This document shows positions 32,037-41,403 of a stretch of 64,000 nucleotides of DNA, piece after piece. Position 1 is the first letter of the stretch. Each line of letters begins with the position of its first letter. The stretch comes from Breoghania sp. (lineage in GTDB: Bacteria > Pseudomonadota > Alphaproteobacteria > Rhizobiales > Stappiaceae). Made by a program: the position numbers and the translations under genes. Where the stretch lies: positions 62,001 through 126,000 of the forward strand of contig NZ_JASJAV010000003.1 in assembly GCF_030066895.1 (NCBI RefSeq). Direction: 5' to 3'. The notes under the pieces were generated by a model. The model was not told the DNA's origin and did not search any database. It saw only the letters and a program-made list of their open reading frames with translations.

Positions 32037-32067
32037 CACGTGTACCTGGCTACACCATGTATACGTG
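32037..32067. promoter_or_regulatory. Inverted repeat upstream of irr
   Basis: CACGTGTAC (32037-32045) and GTATACGTG (32059-32067) form an inverted repeat with one mismatch and 13 bases between the halves, 37-67 bases upstream of the irr ATG. The position fits an operator or a site overlapping the irr promoter. No known iron box matches it well. Confidence 0.3.
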
Positions 32068-32573
32068 CAGACGGCCACACTTAACTTGCCGTTGAAGGAC
32101 GTTCATCGGGAGTTTCCCGCTCGCCTCCGGCCATCTGAACCAATCGTCCGGTCCGTTCCCGCGGTCATATTCCCGGAAATTTCCAGGCTTCCGAAGTCGA
32201 ACCGCGAACCGTAACCGATATTATCTCGCATCCTTCCTTCCGGATGCCCGATCGCTTTACCTGCCAGGTCCACATCAGTCTATATAATAGGAAATCGCGG
32301 CGTTTAACGCAATCTGGCAGCTCCGCGGCACTCGGTTCCGTTGGCAGAATGGGTAGAGGTCGGGAAGCGAGCAGCTTCAAAATACCGCAAACTGGATCCG
32401 GCCCGCCGTTTTCGGCGAATTCGCGTTGCCCGTTGCCCTTTCGAAGCTGATACTCCTGTGATAGGAAAACGCCATCAAAATGATGGACGAAGGAATCCGC
32501 CCGAAACGGCGCACCTTTTACGGATGCGCGAACGGGCCCAAATGACCTTCGCGAAAACAAGTGCGGGATCGGA
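32068..32573. other. Long divergent intergenic region irr-fabA
   Basis: About 505 bases separate the irr-proximal inverted repeat from fabA. A good -10 hexamer TATAAT lies at 32283-32288 but lacks a convincing -35 at 17 bases, so it is only a candidate fabA promoter with a leader of about 280 bases. No conserved reading frame or tRNA was seen. Confidence 0.35.
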
Positions 32574-33080
32574 ATGCAGGAACGCGCCTCTAGCTACGAC
32601 TATGAAGACCTACTCGCTTGCGGGCGCGGGGAACTGTTCGGCGCGGGAAACGCGCAATTACCGCTGCCGCCCCTGCTGATGTTCGACAAGATCACGGAAA
32701 TCACCGAAGACGGCGGCGCCAACGGCAAGGGTGCAGTGCGCGCGACGCTCGAGATCAAGCCGGACCTCTGGTTCTTCCCCTGTCACTTCAAGGGCGATCC
32801 CGTCATGCCGGGCTGCCTGGGCCTCGATGCGCTGTGGCAGATGGTCGGCTTTTTCCTCGGATGGCTCGGCTCTCCGGGACGCGGACGCGCGCTTGCCGTC
32901 GGCGAAGTGAAGTTCACCGGAATGGTCACGCCCGAGATCAAGCAGATCGAATACGGCGTCGATCTGAAGCGGGTGATGCGCTCGAAGCTCGTCCTCGGCA
33001 TCGCGAACGGCTGGGTGAAGGCCGACGGCGAAGAAATCTATCGCGCGTCCGATCTCAAGGTCGGTCTGTTCCAGAGCTGA
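32574..33080 (+). CDS. fabA: 3-hydroxyacyl-[acyl-carrier-protein] dehydratase FabA
   Basis: FabA dehydrates 3-hydroxyacyl-ACP and isomerises trans-2- to cis-3-decenoyl-ACP, the branch point to unsaturated fatty acids. The 168-residue hot-dog-fold protein has the active-site His in [20 protein letters not shown] and the catalytic Asp in GLDALWQ. Neither the length nor the motif is unusual. It precedes fabB, the elongation enzyme for the cis-3 product, with a gap of about 200 bases. Confidence 0.97.
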   Translation: MQERASSYDYEDLLACGRGELFGAGNAQLPLPPLLMFDKITEITEDGGANGKGAVRATLEIKPDLWFFPCHFKGDPVMPGCLGLDALWQMVGFFLGWLGSPGRGRALAVGEVKFTGMVTPEIKQIEYGVDLKRVMRSKLVLGIANGWVKADGEEIYRASDLKVGLFQS

Positions 33081-33169
33081 TCGGCTTCAGGAACGCACCG
33101 GGCTTACCGGCATGATCAGCAGGCGAGTCGTTGCGGCTCGTTGCCGGCAGGTGTCCGCGTGTAGTCATC

Positions 33170-33193
33170 CCAAGGCACCTTCAGGCGCCTTGG
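33170..33193. repeat. Hairpin between fabA and fabB
   Basis: CCAAGGC-A-CC and GG-C-GCCTTGG form a stem of nine pairs with one mismatch around a TTCA loop. There is no T-run after it, so it is not a standard terminator; it may stabilise or process the fabA message. Confidence 0.4.
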
Positions 33194-33285
33194 TGCAATA
33201 GTTATCGCTTAAAAATAAGCTTCCGGCCGACGATGAAACCGAAACGACTACCGGACCGGAGCGAAACAGCATCGAGGAGACCGCC

Positions 33286-34503
33286 ATGAGGCGTGTGGTC
33301 GTCACCGGAATGGGCATCGTGTCGTCTATCGGCAATACGACACAGGACGTTCTGGCGAGCCTTCACGACGCCAAGCCGGGCATCGTTTTCGCCGAGGACC
33401 ATCAGAGGATCGGTTTCCGCTGCCAGGTTCACGGCGACCCGAAACTCGATCCGGCCGACATTCTCGACCGGCGCGCCATGCGCTTCATGGGCGCAGGGGC
33501 TGCATGGAACTATATCGCCATGCAGCAGGCGATCGCCGACAGCGGCCTGGAAGGCAGCGACGTCACCAACGAGCGCACCGGCCTGATCATGGGATCGGGC
33601 GGGCCCTCGACAAAGGCGATCGTCGAGGCGGCGGACATTGCTCGTGACAAGGGGCCGCGGCGCATCGGCCCGACCGCCGTTCCCAAGGCGATGTCGTCGA
33701 CCAATTCCGCGACGCTGGCCACGCCCTTCAAAATCCACGGCGTGAACTATTCGATCTCAGCGGCTTGCGCGACCACCAATATCTGCATCGGCAACGCGGC
33801 CGAGCTCATCCAGCGGGGCAAGCAGGACGTGGTCTTCGCCGGCGGCGGCGAGGAGCTGGACTGGACGCTGTCCGTCCTCTTCGACGCCATGGGCGCGATG
33901 TCTTCCAAGTACAATGACACGCCCTCAACCGCCTCACGCGCCTATGACGCCAATCGCGACGGTTTCGTCATCGCGGGTGGCGCAGGTGTGCTCGTCCTGG
34001 AAGAATACGAACACGCCAAGGCACGCGGCGCGAAGATCTACGCAGAAATCGTCGGCTACAGTGCAACGTCTGACGGTTACGACATGGTGGCGCCTTCGGG
34101 CGAGGGCGCGGCGCGCTGCATGAAGCTGGCGCTTTCCAACGTCGATTGCCCGGTCGATTACATCAACCCGCACGCCACCTCCACGGTGATCGGTGATCTG
34201 AAGGAAATCGAAGCCATTCGCGAGGTCTTCGGCGACAAGATTCCGCCGATCTCGGCCACGAAGTCGCTCACCGGCCATTCGCTCGGGGCGGCCGGCGTCC
34301 AGGAAGTGATCTATTCGATCCTGATGATGAACAACGATTTCATAGCCAAATCGGCAAACATCGAAGAGCTCGATCCTGCATTTGCCGATATGCCCATCGT
34401 TCGCGAACGCATCGACAACGCCAAGATCAATTGCGTACTGTCGAACGGCTTCGGGTTCGGCGGAACGAATGCGTCGCTCGTTTTCAAACGGTGCGACGGC
34501 TGA
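33286..34503 (+). CDS. fabB: Beta-ketoacyl-ACP synthase I
   Basis: FabB elongates cis-3-decenoyl-ACP and is needed for unsaturated fatty acid synthesis. The 405-residue thiolase-fold enzyme has the nucleophilic Cys in [12 protein letters not shown] (about residues 160-171), the first active-site His in [11 protein letters not shown] (the family usually has HGTST, here HATST) and the second His with the conserved Lys in [15 protein letters not shown]. The ATG has a strong ribosome site (GAGGAGA). FabI follows, and the gene clearly belongs to the fabA-fabB-fabI unit. Confidence 0.96.
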   Translation: MRRVVVTGMGIVSSIGNTTQDVLASLHDAKPGIVFAEDHQRIGFRCQVHGDPKLDPADILDRRAMRFMGAGAAWNYIAMQQAIADSGLEGSDVTNERTGLIMGSGGPSTKAIVEAADIARDKGPRRIGPTAVPKAMSSTNSATLATPFKIHGVNYSISAACATTNICIGNAAELIQRGKQDVVFAGGGEELDWTLSVLFDAMGAMSSKYNDTPSTASRAYDANRDGFVIAGGAGVLVLEEYEHAKARGAKIYAEIVGYSATSDGYDMVAPSGEGAARCMKLALSNVDCPVDYINPHATSTVIGDLKEIEAIREVFGDKIPPISATKSLTGHSLGAAGVQEVIYSILMMNNDFIAKSANIEELDPAFADMPIVRERIDNAKINCVLSNGFGFGGTNASLVFKRCDG

Positions 34504-34508
34504 TTTGA

Positions 34509-34547
34509 ATTGTGCCGTTCTTCTCCCCCGAATCCGAACGGCACAAT
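34509..34547. repeat. 12-bp perfect inverted repeat between fabB and fabI
   Basis: ATTGTGCCGTTC (34509-34520) and GAACGGCACAAT (34536-34547) are perfectly complementary around a 15-base loop. The hairpin starts six bases after the fabB stop. Without a T-run it is more likely an RNA-stability or processing element than a terminator, and it could also be a partial attenuator in front of fabI. Confidence 0.6.
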
Positions 34548-34638
34548 CGTCTAAAACTAACAAAAGCAGAAATATGGAAACCGGCAGTTGGCATATCCGA
34601 CCGCGCGGCGTCCTTTTTAGCAGAATAAGGAGAGTCGC

Positions 34639-35469
34639 ATGATCGGTTTGATGGAGGGCAAACGCGGCCTTGTCATGGGTGTCGCGAATGATCACTCTAT
34701 CGCTTGGGGCGTTGCCAGGGCATTGGCTGAAAACGGAGCCGAACTGGCCTTCACCTATCAGAGCGAGGCTTTTGGTCGGCGGGTGAAGCCGCTTGCTGAA
34801 TCGGTGGGATCATCCGACATCCTGATCCCGTGCGATGTGGAAGACCTTGTGTCCGTGAAGAACGTCTTCGCCACCTTGAAGGAGCGCTGGGGCAAGATCG
34901 ATTTTCTCGTTCATGCCATCGCGTTTTCCGACAAGGGCGAGCTGAAGGGGCGATATGCGGATACCAGCCGCGAAAATTTCTCGCGCACGATGGTGATCTC
35001 CTGCTTTTCCTTCACCGAAATCACCAAGCTGGCCACCGAGCTGATGCTGGACGGTGGATCGATCATCACGCTCACCTATGGCGGCTCGACGCGGGTAATG
35101 CCGAATTACAATGTGATGGGTGTCGCCAAGGCCGCTCTTGAATCTTCGGTCAGGTATCTCGCCGCCGATTACGGTGCCCAGAATATCCGCGTCAACGCGA
35201 TCTCGGCCGGTCCGGTGCGCACGCTTGCCGGCGCCGGTGTTTCCGACGCGCGGCTGATGTTCAATTTCCAGCGCGATAATTCGCCGTTGAAGCGCCCCGT
35301 GACCATCAACGAGGTCGGCAATGCGGGCGTTTATCTGCTGTCCGATCTGTCGTCCGGCGTCACCGGCGAGATCCATTTTGTCGACAGCGGCTTCAACATC
35401 ATCTCCATGCCGCGGCTCAACGAGTTGCAGGCACTCGAAGAAGCTGCGGAAAACGCTGCGGCAGAATGA
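34639..35469 (+). CDS. fabI: Enoyl-[acyl-carrier-protein] reductase (NADH) FabI
   Basis: FabI performs the last reduction of each fatty acid elongation cycle and is the target of triclosan. The 276-residue short-chain-dehydrogenase-fold protein has the nucleotide-binding GVANDHSIAWGVARAL and the catalytic Tyr-x6-Lys in YNVMGVAKAALE. The ATG at 34639 has AAGGAG upstream. The frame is complete. The C-terminal end is Ala/Glu-rich and not conserved. Confidence 0.97.
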   Translation: MIGLMEGKRGLVMGVANDHSIAWGVARALAENGAELAFTYQSEAFGRRVKPLAESVGSSDILIPCDVEDLVSVKNVFATLKERWGKIDFLVHAIAFSDKGELKGRYADTSRENFSRTMVISCFSFTEITKLATELMLDGGSIITLTYGGSTRVMPNYNVMGVAKAALESSVRYLAADYGAQNIRVNAISAGPVRTLAGAGVSDARLMFNFQRDNSPLKRPVTINEVGNAGVYLLSDLSSGVTGEIHFVDSGFNIISMPRLNELQALEEAAENAAAE

Positions 35470-35559
35470 TGCACCTTCAGAAGTGAAGGAATGCGGATGT
35501 GCTACGGCGCGTCCGCTTCGCTTCAAGAGATCCGGCAAGCCATTGCCCGCCTTCGTCCG

Positions 35560-36117
35560 TCAGTCGAACGTCTCGTCGGGATAGACGCCGAAGAGCAAGA
35601 TCTGATCGACCCACCCCTCCCAATCGTTTCCTGAAATCTTGCAGAGGCCCTTGCCACATTCCGATACAGAGGCGAGCACGTTGGGTTCCAATTCTCCAAC
35701 GATGGCGGCGTTTAAATCGGGTCCGGAACGAAGTGGAACGGTGCCCGTCTTTTCCCACGGCTTGACCAATGCCGTGCGGCGACCTGACAGAAGCGAATGG
35801 AAGACCCAGCCTTCGCTGCCCTCCCAATCGCGGATTCGTCGCCAGTTCTCGAATTCCTGAACGATCTCAACCGGCAATCCGGCGTGCACGAAGGTCCACA
35901 CAACCTCATGATCCCGGCCGGGACCGCGACGCACATTCACCCGATCCGACTTGAGACTGACGAAGCGTGGAACTGGCAAGCCGCTGGCGCCTTCCGTGGT
36001 GCCCTGAGCACCCGCACCGACCACCGATCCGACCATCACCGGAGTCAGGAAAGCCAGGACCAGAAAGGCGTGCGCAAGGATGCGCAGCGAGTTCCGTTTT
36101 GTGTGCTTTCGGTTCAT
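35560..36117 (-). CDS. Secreted SH3-domain protein
   Basis: This is a 185-residue protein with a predicted signal peptide (MNRKHTKRN, then LRILAHAFLVLAFLTPVMVG) followed by two bacterial SH3-like repeats of the DUF1058 type: FVSLKSDRVNVRRGPGRDHE and a second copy around GTVPLRSGPDLNAAIVGELE. Such proteins are exported and usually bind cell-wall material, but their function is unknown. Two in-frame ATGs further upstream (36141 and 36168) are possible. I chose 36117 because it places the signal peptide at the very N-terminus. It converges on fabI. Confidence 0.8.
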   Translation of the reverse strand: MNRKHTKRNSLRILAHAFLVLAFLTPVMVGSVVGAGAQGTTEGASGLPVPRFVSLKSDRVNVRRGPGRDHEVVWTFVHAGLPVEIVQEFENWRRIRDWEGSEGWVFHSLLSGRRTALVKPWEKTGTVPLRSGPDLNAAIVGELEPNVLASVSECGKGLCKISGNDWEGWVDQILLFGVYPDETFD

Positions 36118-36413
36118 GGGGCTGTTCGGTCCGTAATCCATGAGTCTAACCGGAGGCTTCCGTCTCATTGTTCAGCTTGAAGAAACCCACTTGAGGACGC
36201 TACGGTCTGCCCTGAATCCCGCCGACTGAAGGTGCGGGCCCCGGTGCGAGCTACGTTTCGTGCGATTCAGGCTGCGGTTTCGGTCAGTTCGGCTTGTTTC
36301 TTGCCCACCATCTGGTTAGGAAAGCTACAAGCTTCGGCTGACACCGCTCGGCGACACAATGCGTCGATTACGGTTAAGGACCCCTCAACGAACTGGTCTA
36401 GGCGAGGACCGCA
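36118..36413. other. Divergent intergenic region
   Basis: About 296 bases separate the SH3 gene from the broken dehydrogenase. I found no RNA gene, hairpin terminator or conserved ORF here. It should contain promoters in both directions. Confidence 0.35.
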
Positions 36414-37350
36414 ATGCCCATCAAGAAACCCCTTGTCATGGTTACCCGGACCTTGCCGGATGTTGTCGAGACGCGCATGCGCGAATTGTTCGACACCCGT
36501 CTCAATGACGGAGACCGGCCGACGAGCCAGGCAGAACTGGTCGAAGCGGTGAAAACCGCCGACGTTCTCGTGCCACCGTCACGGACAGAATCGACACCGC
36601 CGTCCTGTCCGAGGCTGGCCCCAATCTCCGACTGATCGCGAATTTCGGCAATTATTTCTATAATATCGACGTGAACGCTGCCAATAATCGCGACATCACC
36701 GTGACCAACACGCCGGACATTCTCACCGAGGATACGGCCAACATGACCATGGCGCTGATCCTCGCGGTTCCTCGCCGGATCGCCGAAGGCATCAAGATCC
36801 TGGAAAACGGCGAATAGCATGGCTGGTCACCGGATCTGGGGCAAGCGCCTCGGTATTGTCGGCATGGGCCGAATCGGTCAGGCGGTCGCGCGCCGCGCCA
36901 AGGCGTTCGGCATGTCCATCCACTATCACAATCGCCGCCGCGTGCCGTTCAAGGTCGAAGACGCGCTGGAAGCGACCTATTGGTTGGGACAGCCTCGACC
37001 AGATGCTGGCGCGCATGGACGTGATTTCGGTCCATTGCCTGCACACGCCCGCAACCTATCACTTGTTGTCGGCCCGGCGGCTGGAGCTTCTGAAGCCGGA
37101 AGCCTATCTGGTCAGCACCGCGCGTGGCGAGGTCATCGACGAAGTCGCACTGACGCGAATAATCGAAGCCGAAGAGCTGGCGGGAGCGGGGCTGGAGCTC
37201 CTCAAGTCGGAACGCGTTCTGCTCCTGCTGCATATGGGCTCGACCACGATCGAAGGCCATATCGACATGGGTGAGAAGGTGATAATCAACATCCGCACCT
37301 TCACGGACGGGCATTGCCCGCCCGACCGCGTCCTGCCGTCGATGCTCTGA
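36414..37350 (+). pseudogene. D-isomer specific 2-hydroxyacid dehydrogenase (glyoxylate/hydroxypyruvate reductase type), decayed
   Basis: The fragments match NAD(P)-dependent 2-hydroxyacid dehydrogenases. From the ATG at 36414 the N-terminus (KKPLVMVTRTLPDVVETRM) reads to about 36574, where one base is lost. An in-frame TAG follows at 36815-36817 with loss of a few codons. The Rossmann core LGIVGMGRIGQAVARRAKAF is intact, but a tandem duplication of TTGG (36980-36987) shifts the frame again. The C-terminal part has the substrate Arg in STARGEVID and the catalytic His in LLHMGSTTIEGH, yet about a dozen residues including the region of the catalytic Glu are missing. Several independent lesions make this a true pseudogene. 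Confidence 0.88.
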
Positions 37351-37439
37351 AGGCATTGACTCACTGGATCAAGCCGTCGATTCGAATCTGAAACGTATTG
37401 GGAGCCTACCGTCGGATTTCGTTCCGAATTCGGCGCGCT

Positions 37440-38156
37440 CTACGGTTTTGCCTTCATATCCAGGTATTTCGCCCAGATCACCTCGTCACCAAACCTGGCG
37501 ATAAATTCGGCGTGCGCCGCAATGTCGGCTTCGCTCAGGCGCGAGGGCAGGGGCGTTGCACGTGGCTTGACGGCGCGGCGAATGACGGGACCGGCATCGT
37601 CGTACTCTTGCTCACTGGCGCTACTTGTCAGTCCGAGAGAGGACTGCTTGCCGCCGATCAGCTCGATATAGACCTCAGCCAGAAACTCAGCATCGAGAAG
37701 AGCGCCGTGGATCGTACGACGGCTGTTGTCGATCCCGTATCGCGAGCACAAAGCATCGAGCGAATTGGGCCCGGCAGGATGGCGACGGCGGGCGAGCTGA
37801 AGGGTATCGAGAACCTGCTCGTTGCCGATCGGCGGGATGTTGAGGCGCCCGAGCTCCATGTTGATGAAGCCCATGTCGAAGGCGGCGTTGTGAATGACCA
37901 GCGTCGCATCGCCAACGAAATCCACGAATTCCTGCGCCAGCGTAGCAAAGACCGGTTTATCGGACAGAAATTCCTCCGACAGGCCGTGGACGTTGAAGGC
38001 TTCCTCCGGCATGTCCCGCTCAGGATTTATGTAGACGTGATAGTGCTGGCCCGAGGAAATATGGTTCACCAGTTCGACGCCGCCGATTTCCACCAGGCGG
38101 TCGCCACCGCGGGGATTCAGGCCGGTCGTTTCGGTATCGAGCACAATCTCGCGCAT
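37440..38156 (-). CDS. dnaQ: DNA polymerase III subunit epsilon (3'-5' proofreading exonuclease)
   Basis: DnaQ edits misincorporated bases within the polymerase III core. The 238-residue product has the DEDDh exonuclease motifs in order: LDTETTG (residues 6-12), HNAAFDMGF near residue 90 and HGALLDAEFL near residue 150. The C-terminal tail, rich in Pro and Ala, links to the polymerase alpha subunit. It lies next to coaE and aroE, a standard origin-proximal arrangement in Hyphomicrobiales. Confidence 0.96.
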   Translation of the reverse strand: MREIVLDTETTGLNPRGGDRLVEIGGVELVNHISSGQHYHVYINPERDMPEEAFNVHGLSEEFLSDKPVFATLAQEFVDFVGDATLVIHNAAFDMGFINMELGRLNIPPIGNEQVLDTLQLARRRHPAGPNSLDALCSRYGIDNSRRTIHGALLDAEFLAEVYIELIGGKQSSLGLTSSASEQEYDDAGPVIRRAVKPRATPLPSRLSEADIAAHAEFIARFGDEVIWAKYLDMKAKP

Positions 38157-38247
38157 ATCGCGTTTCCAGTTCTGCAGCGCGAGTCAGCCGCGCTTTAGAA
38201 GGTCATTCTCGTCTGAGCGAATCAGGGCAACAACCGCCGGATCCTGC

Positions 38248-38838
38248 TTATCCACCCATTGAGGCGGTAGCGCGCAAAATGGCGGAAACCCGTCGACGGA
38301 CCTGGTCCAGCCCATGGCCGGTCTCGATCATGAAATGGGACCGCTGCCGCTTTTCCGCATCCGGCATCTGCCGGGCGAGGATCGCATCGAGTTTTTCCGC
38401 CGTCATTTCAGGCCGCTTGAACACCCGTTCGCGCTGGATTTCCGGGGTCGTGGTGACAAGAACCACGGCATCGACCTGTTTGTCACCGCCTGTTTCGAAC
38501 AACAACGGAATATCGAGAACCGCGACCGGGCACAACCTCGCGCGGGCATCGGTGAGAAATGCGTCGCGGACGTCCCGGACAAGCGGATGGATGATCGCTT
38601 CCAGATGAGCCAGGGCTTCCGGTTTGCCGACCACATATTTTCCAAGCGCAGCGCGATCGACCGCCCCGTCGACAACCGTTCCGGGGAAAGCCTCCTCGAT
38701 CGCTGGCGCAGCCTTTCCTGCGTAAAGGGCATGAACGGTGGTGTCTGCGTCATAAACGGGAACACCAGCCTCGGCAAAGAGCTTGCCGGTGGTCGATTTT
38801 CCCATGCCGATGGACCCGGTGAGACCGAGAATAATCAT
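38248..38838 (-). CDS. coaE: Dephospho-CoA kinase
   Basis: CoaE phosphorylates the ribose of dephospho-CoA, the last step of coenzyme A synthesis. The 196-residue P-loop kinase has [12 protein letters not shown] at residues 5-16, the DAD motif in [12 protein letters not shown] and the lid-region [11 protein letters not shown]. It starts three bases after the aroE stop, so aroE-coaE are cotranscribed. With coaBC it gives two of the CoA genes in this window. Confidence 0.96.
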   Translation of the reverse strand: MIILGLTGSIGMGKSTTGKLFAEAGVPVYDADTTVHALYAGKAAPAIEEAFPGTVVDGAVDRAALGKYVVGKPEALAHLEAIIHPLVRDVRDAFLTDARARLCPVAVLDIPLLFETGGDKQVDAVVLVTTTPEIQRERVFKRPEMTAEKLDAILARQMPDAEKRQRSHFMIETGHGLDQVRRRVSAILRATASMGG

Positions 38839-38841
38839 GTT

Positions 38842-39699
38842 TCAGGCTTCTCCCAGCTTTTCGTCCCAGGCCATATCCTCCAGAACGATGCTCCGCAATT
38901 CCGCGGTCACCTGCGGGCGGTGCCCGAACCAGAGTTCAAATCCGGGGATAGCCTGATGTAGCAACATACCGAGACCGTCTACGGTTTGCAGACCGCGATG
39001 GCGCGCCAAGGCCAGAAGCGGCGTTTCGAGCGGAACGTAGACGATATCCGTGACGACCGCCGAACCCGGCATCGGCGACAAATCGACATCGAGAGCGGGC
39101 TGACCTTCCATGCCGAATGACGTCGTGTTGACGAAGATCGACACGGTTTTCAGGATCGTGGGCAGATCGTCGAACTCGTGAACCTGAACTCCGGATCCGA
39201 AACGATCCGCCAAAACCTTTGCGCGCTTGCGGGTACGGTTGAACAGATGAACCGTCAGTCCGCGCGACAGAAGTGCCCAGACAACGGCGCGTGCAGCACC
39301 TCCCGCGCCGAGCACGATTGCCGTTTTACCGATCTCGTCCCATCCCGGCGCGCCGGAATCGAGCGATCCGAGAAAACCGAACTCGTCGGTGTTGCTGCCA
39401 AGAAGACGACCGTCCTTAAGGACGATCGTATTGACCGCGCCAAGAACGCGGGCGGTTTCATCGACCTCATCGCAACAGGAGAAAGCCGTTTCCTTGTACG
39501 GGATGGTGACGTTTGCGCCGACAAGACCGGATGACGAGAAGGAGCGGAAAAACGCTTCGGCTTTTTCGGGTTCCAGTGCGAGACGATCGTAGCTTCCCGC
39601 CAGATCATAGGTTTTCAGCCAATGACGATGAATGATCGGTGAGCGCGAATGCTTCACCGGCCAGCCTATCACCGCCGCGCGCGGTGCGTTTTCCATCAT
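38842..39699 (-). CDS. aroE: Shikimate dehydrogenase (NADP+)
   Basis: AroE reduces 3-dehydroshikimate to shikimate in aromatic amino acid synthesis. The 285-residue protein has the substrate-binding Ser pair in HSRSPIIH near the N-terminus, the catalytic Lys in NVTIPYKE, NTDEFGFLGSL, the NADP-binding loop VLGAGGAARAVV and the NRT-type motif in LFNRTRKRAKVL. It precedes coaE and dnaQ. A dead maf lies 16 bases upstream, as expected for the ancestral maf-aroE-coaE-dnaQ order. Confidence 0.96.
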   Translation of the reverse strand: MMENAPRAAVIGWPVKHSRSPIIHRHWLKTYDLAGSYDRLALEPEKAEAFFRSFSSSGLVGANVTIPYKETAFSCCDEVDETARVLGAVNTIVLKDGRLLGSNTDEFGFLGSLDSGAPGWDEIGKTAIVLGAGGAARAVVWALLSRGLTVHLFNRTRKRAKVLADRFGSGVQVHEFDDLPTILKTVSIFVNTTSFGMEGQPALDVDLSPMPGSAVVTDIVYVPLETPLLALARHRGLQTVDGLGMLLHQAIPGFELWFGHRPQVTAELRSIVLEDMAWDEKLGEA

Positions 39700-39715
39700 A
39701 TCCCCCAGACAATCA

Positions 39716-40283
39716 TTAGAATTCGAGCACGCCTTCGGCCCGAAGGAAGGCGAGAAGCGGCAAAAGCGGCAAATCGATGATCGTGGTGTAGTCGCCCTCG
39801 ATCTGATAGGAACGGACGCTCTTCAAGGCGTTTTCTCCTATATGAGCCAGATAGTACCCCAGAAATTGAGGTAAGAAATCGCGCATCATCAATGTTGCCG
39901 ATGAAATATGACGCTAGATCGCTTCCTCGTCGCGAACGCAGACGATTGCGAAATGAAGCTGATGGGGGAGCCCGCGCAAGGCAAGAAGATTGACGCGAGC
40001 CTGTTCGATGGTTTCCGGCTTGAAGAAAATCTCGCCGTCGAAATCCAAAACCTGATCCGCGTCGATCACGATCGCACCGGGACGGCAGGCGGAAACATTG
40101 TCCGCCTTCGCCTCTGCCAGAATTAAGAACTAATGTCTTCAGGAGGGAGTTTCGCCTCTCTCAAAGGCGCATCGACGGCTCGTTCGTCGATGTCAGCGGC
40201 TTGCGTCGAAATATAGAGACCGGCATCGCGCAACATCTGCGCGCGCCAGGGGGACTTGTGCTCGCCAGGACGAGATCGCTCAT
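39716..40283 (-). pseudogene. maf: Maf/YceF family nucleotide pyrophosphatase, decayed
   Basis: Maf-like proteins remove non-canonical or modified nucleotides. The gene starts at an ATG within a CATT repeat (SDLVLASTSP), then the frame shifts and the conserved WRAQMLRDAGL and VDAPLREAK segments follow. It shifts again near 40130 and reads LAEAKADNVSACRPGAIVID. An in-frame TAG sits at 39915-39917, and about 14 residues are missing between YQIEG and DY where the family has a repeat of IEG, suggesting deletion between short repeats. The end DLPLLPLLAFLRAEGVL is intact. The gene is clearly non-functional. Confidence 0.85.
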
Positions 40284-40296
40284 TCATTCATTCATT
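40281..40296. repeat. (CATT)4 microsatellite at the maf start
   Basis: Four tandem CATT units (ATGA on the minus strand) lie across the ATG of maf, so the annotated start depends on repeat number. Tetranucleotide repeats at a start codon can give slippage, but with maf dead here no phase variation is expected. Confidence 0.6.
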
Positions 40297-40324
40297 CTCC
40301 CGGAATATCATGAAATTGACGACG

Positions 40325-41120
40325 TTACTTCATCAGGTACATGATCACCGTGGCCGTTTCCTAGATCGAGCGGCGGGTCACGTCGATGACGGGCCAGCCG
40401 TGCTCGGCGCACAGTCACCGCATGAAACTAATTTCCTCCGAGATCGCGGAGCGATCGACACAGCGATGGTTCTGACCGATGGCGTTCAATGACAAAAGCC
40501 GGTTCTGGTGGACCTGGAGGATACGTTCGGCACTGGCAACAAGTCCGACCACGAGCGGACGGCGAACCTCGAAGAGGGACGGGGTGATCGGAACCTCGGG
40601 CATGATCGGAATATTTGCGACCTTGATGCCCCGATTGGCGAGATAGATGCTCGTCGGCGTCTTGGAGGTTCGGCTGATACCGATCAGCACGGCATCGGCT
40701 TAGTCGAGGCCGTCCGGCATCTGCCCGTCATCGTGCATCATCGTGTAGTTGAGTGCGTCGATCCGCCGGAAATAGTTGACATCCAGCGCATTTTGTCCGC
40801 CGACCCGACGGAATTCCTGAACCTTGAGATTAGGACTGGAAGACCGCGAAAACGGGATCGAGAATGTTGACGCACGGCACGCCATGCTCGCAGCAGACGC
40901 ATTCCAGACGGCGGATCTGCTCATCGGCGACGAGCGTATAGAGCACGATGCCGGGAGCGGCCTCGATTTTCGTCAGAACACGGTCGAGCTGGCGATCTGA
41001 GCGGACGAGGGGGTAGACGTGCTCGACCGGCTGTATGTCCTCGTACTGTGCCAGTGCCGCGCGGGAAACCGTCATCAAGGTTTCGCCGGTGGAATCCAAA
41101 ATCAGGTGTTAATGGAAGAA
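40325..41120 (-). pseudogene. ppsR: Pyruvate,phosphate dikinase / PEP synthase regulatory protein, decayed
   Basis: The DUF299 family regulates pyruvate,phosphate dikinase or PEP synthase by an unusual ADP-dependent phosphorylation and dephosphorylation. The fragments are recognisable: [45 protein letters not shown] and [20 protein letters not shown]. Damage is extensive: in-frame TAA at 41109-41111, a shift near 40855, TAA at 40700-40702, TGA at 40415-40417 and TAG at 40361-40363. All three stop types occur, which argues strongly for real decay. It lies between the dead maf and the origin candidate, the normal place for this gene in Hyphomicrobiales. Confidence 0.85.
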
Positions 41121-41337
41121 GCTACGCGGATCTCTCGGGTTATCATCCCCAGATGATCTTCGACCCTGTGCATGAGCGGGCATGACTCTGCCTCCTTCGG
41201 CGCGTGACCTAATCCATCATGCCCATAGCAGCTTTTTCATCAACAGAGAGCGCAGCGCGGGACAATTTCAGGAGGTGGATTCTGAGAATCTGGGAATTCG
41301 CATCCAGAGATGGAGTTACTGACTCCTCATCCGCACT

Positions 41338-41346
41338 TTATGCACA
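41338..41346 (+). other. DnaA box
   Basis: TTATGCACA matches the TTATNCACA consensus exactly and lies 13 bases upstream of the first CtrA-type site. Confidence 0.65.
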
Positions 41347-41358
41347 GCGTCAAATTCG

Positions 41359-41374
41359 TTAACAAGGCGTTAAC
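41359..41374 (+). promoter_or_regulatory. CtrA-type binding site 1
   Basis: TTAA-CAAGGCG-TTAAC matches the full CtrA consensus TTAA-N7-TTAAC. In Caulobacter CtrA binds such sites in the origin and blocks DnaA-driven initiation until the cell cycle permits it. Confidence 0.65.
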
Positions 41375-41387
41375 GTCGCCGAAATCC

Positions 41388-41403
41388 TTAAGGTCCGTTT
41401 AAG
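41388..41403 (+). promoter_or_regulatory. CtrA-type binding site 2
   Basis: TTAA-GGTCCGT-TTAAG matches TTAA-N7-TTAA with G for C at the last position. It starts 29 bases after site 1, so the two sites are close enough for cooperative binding. Confidence 0.55.
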
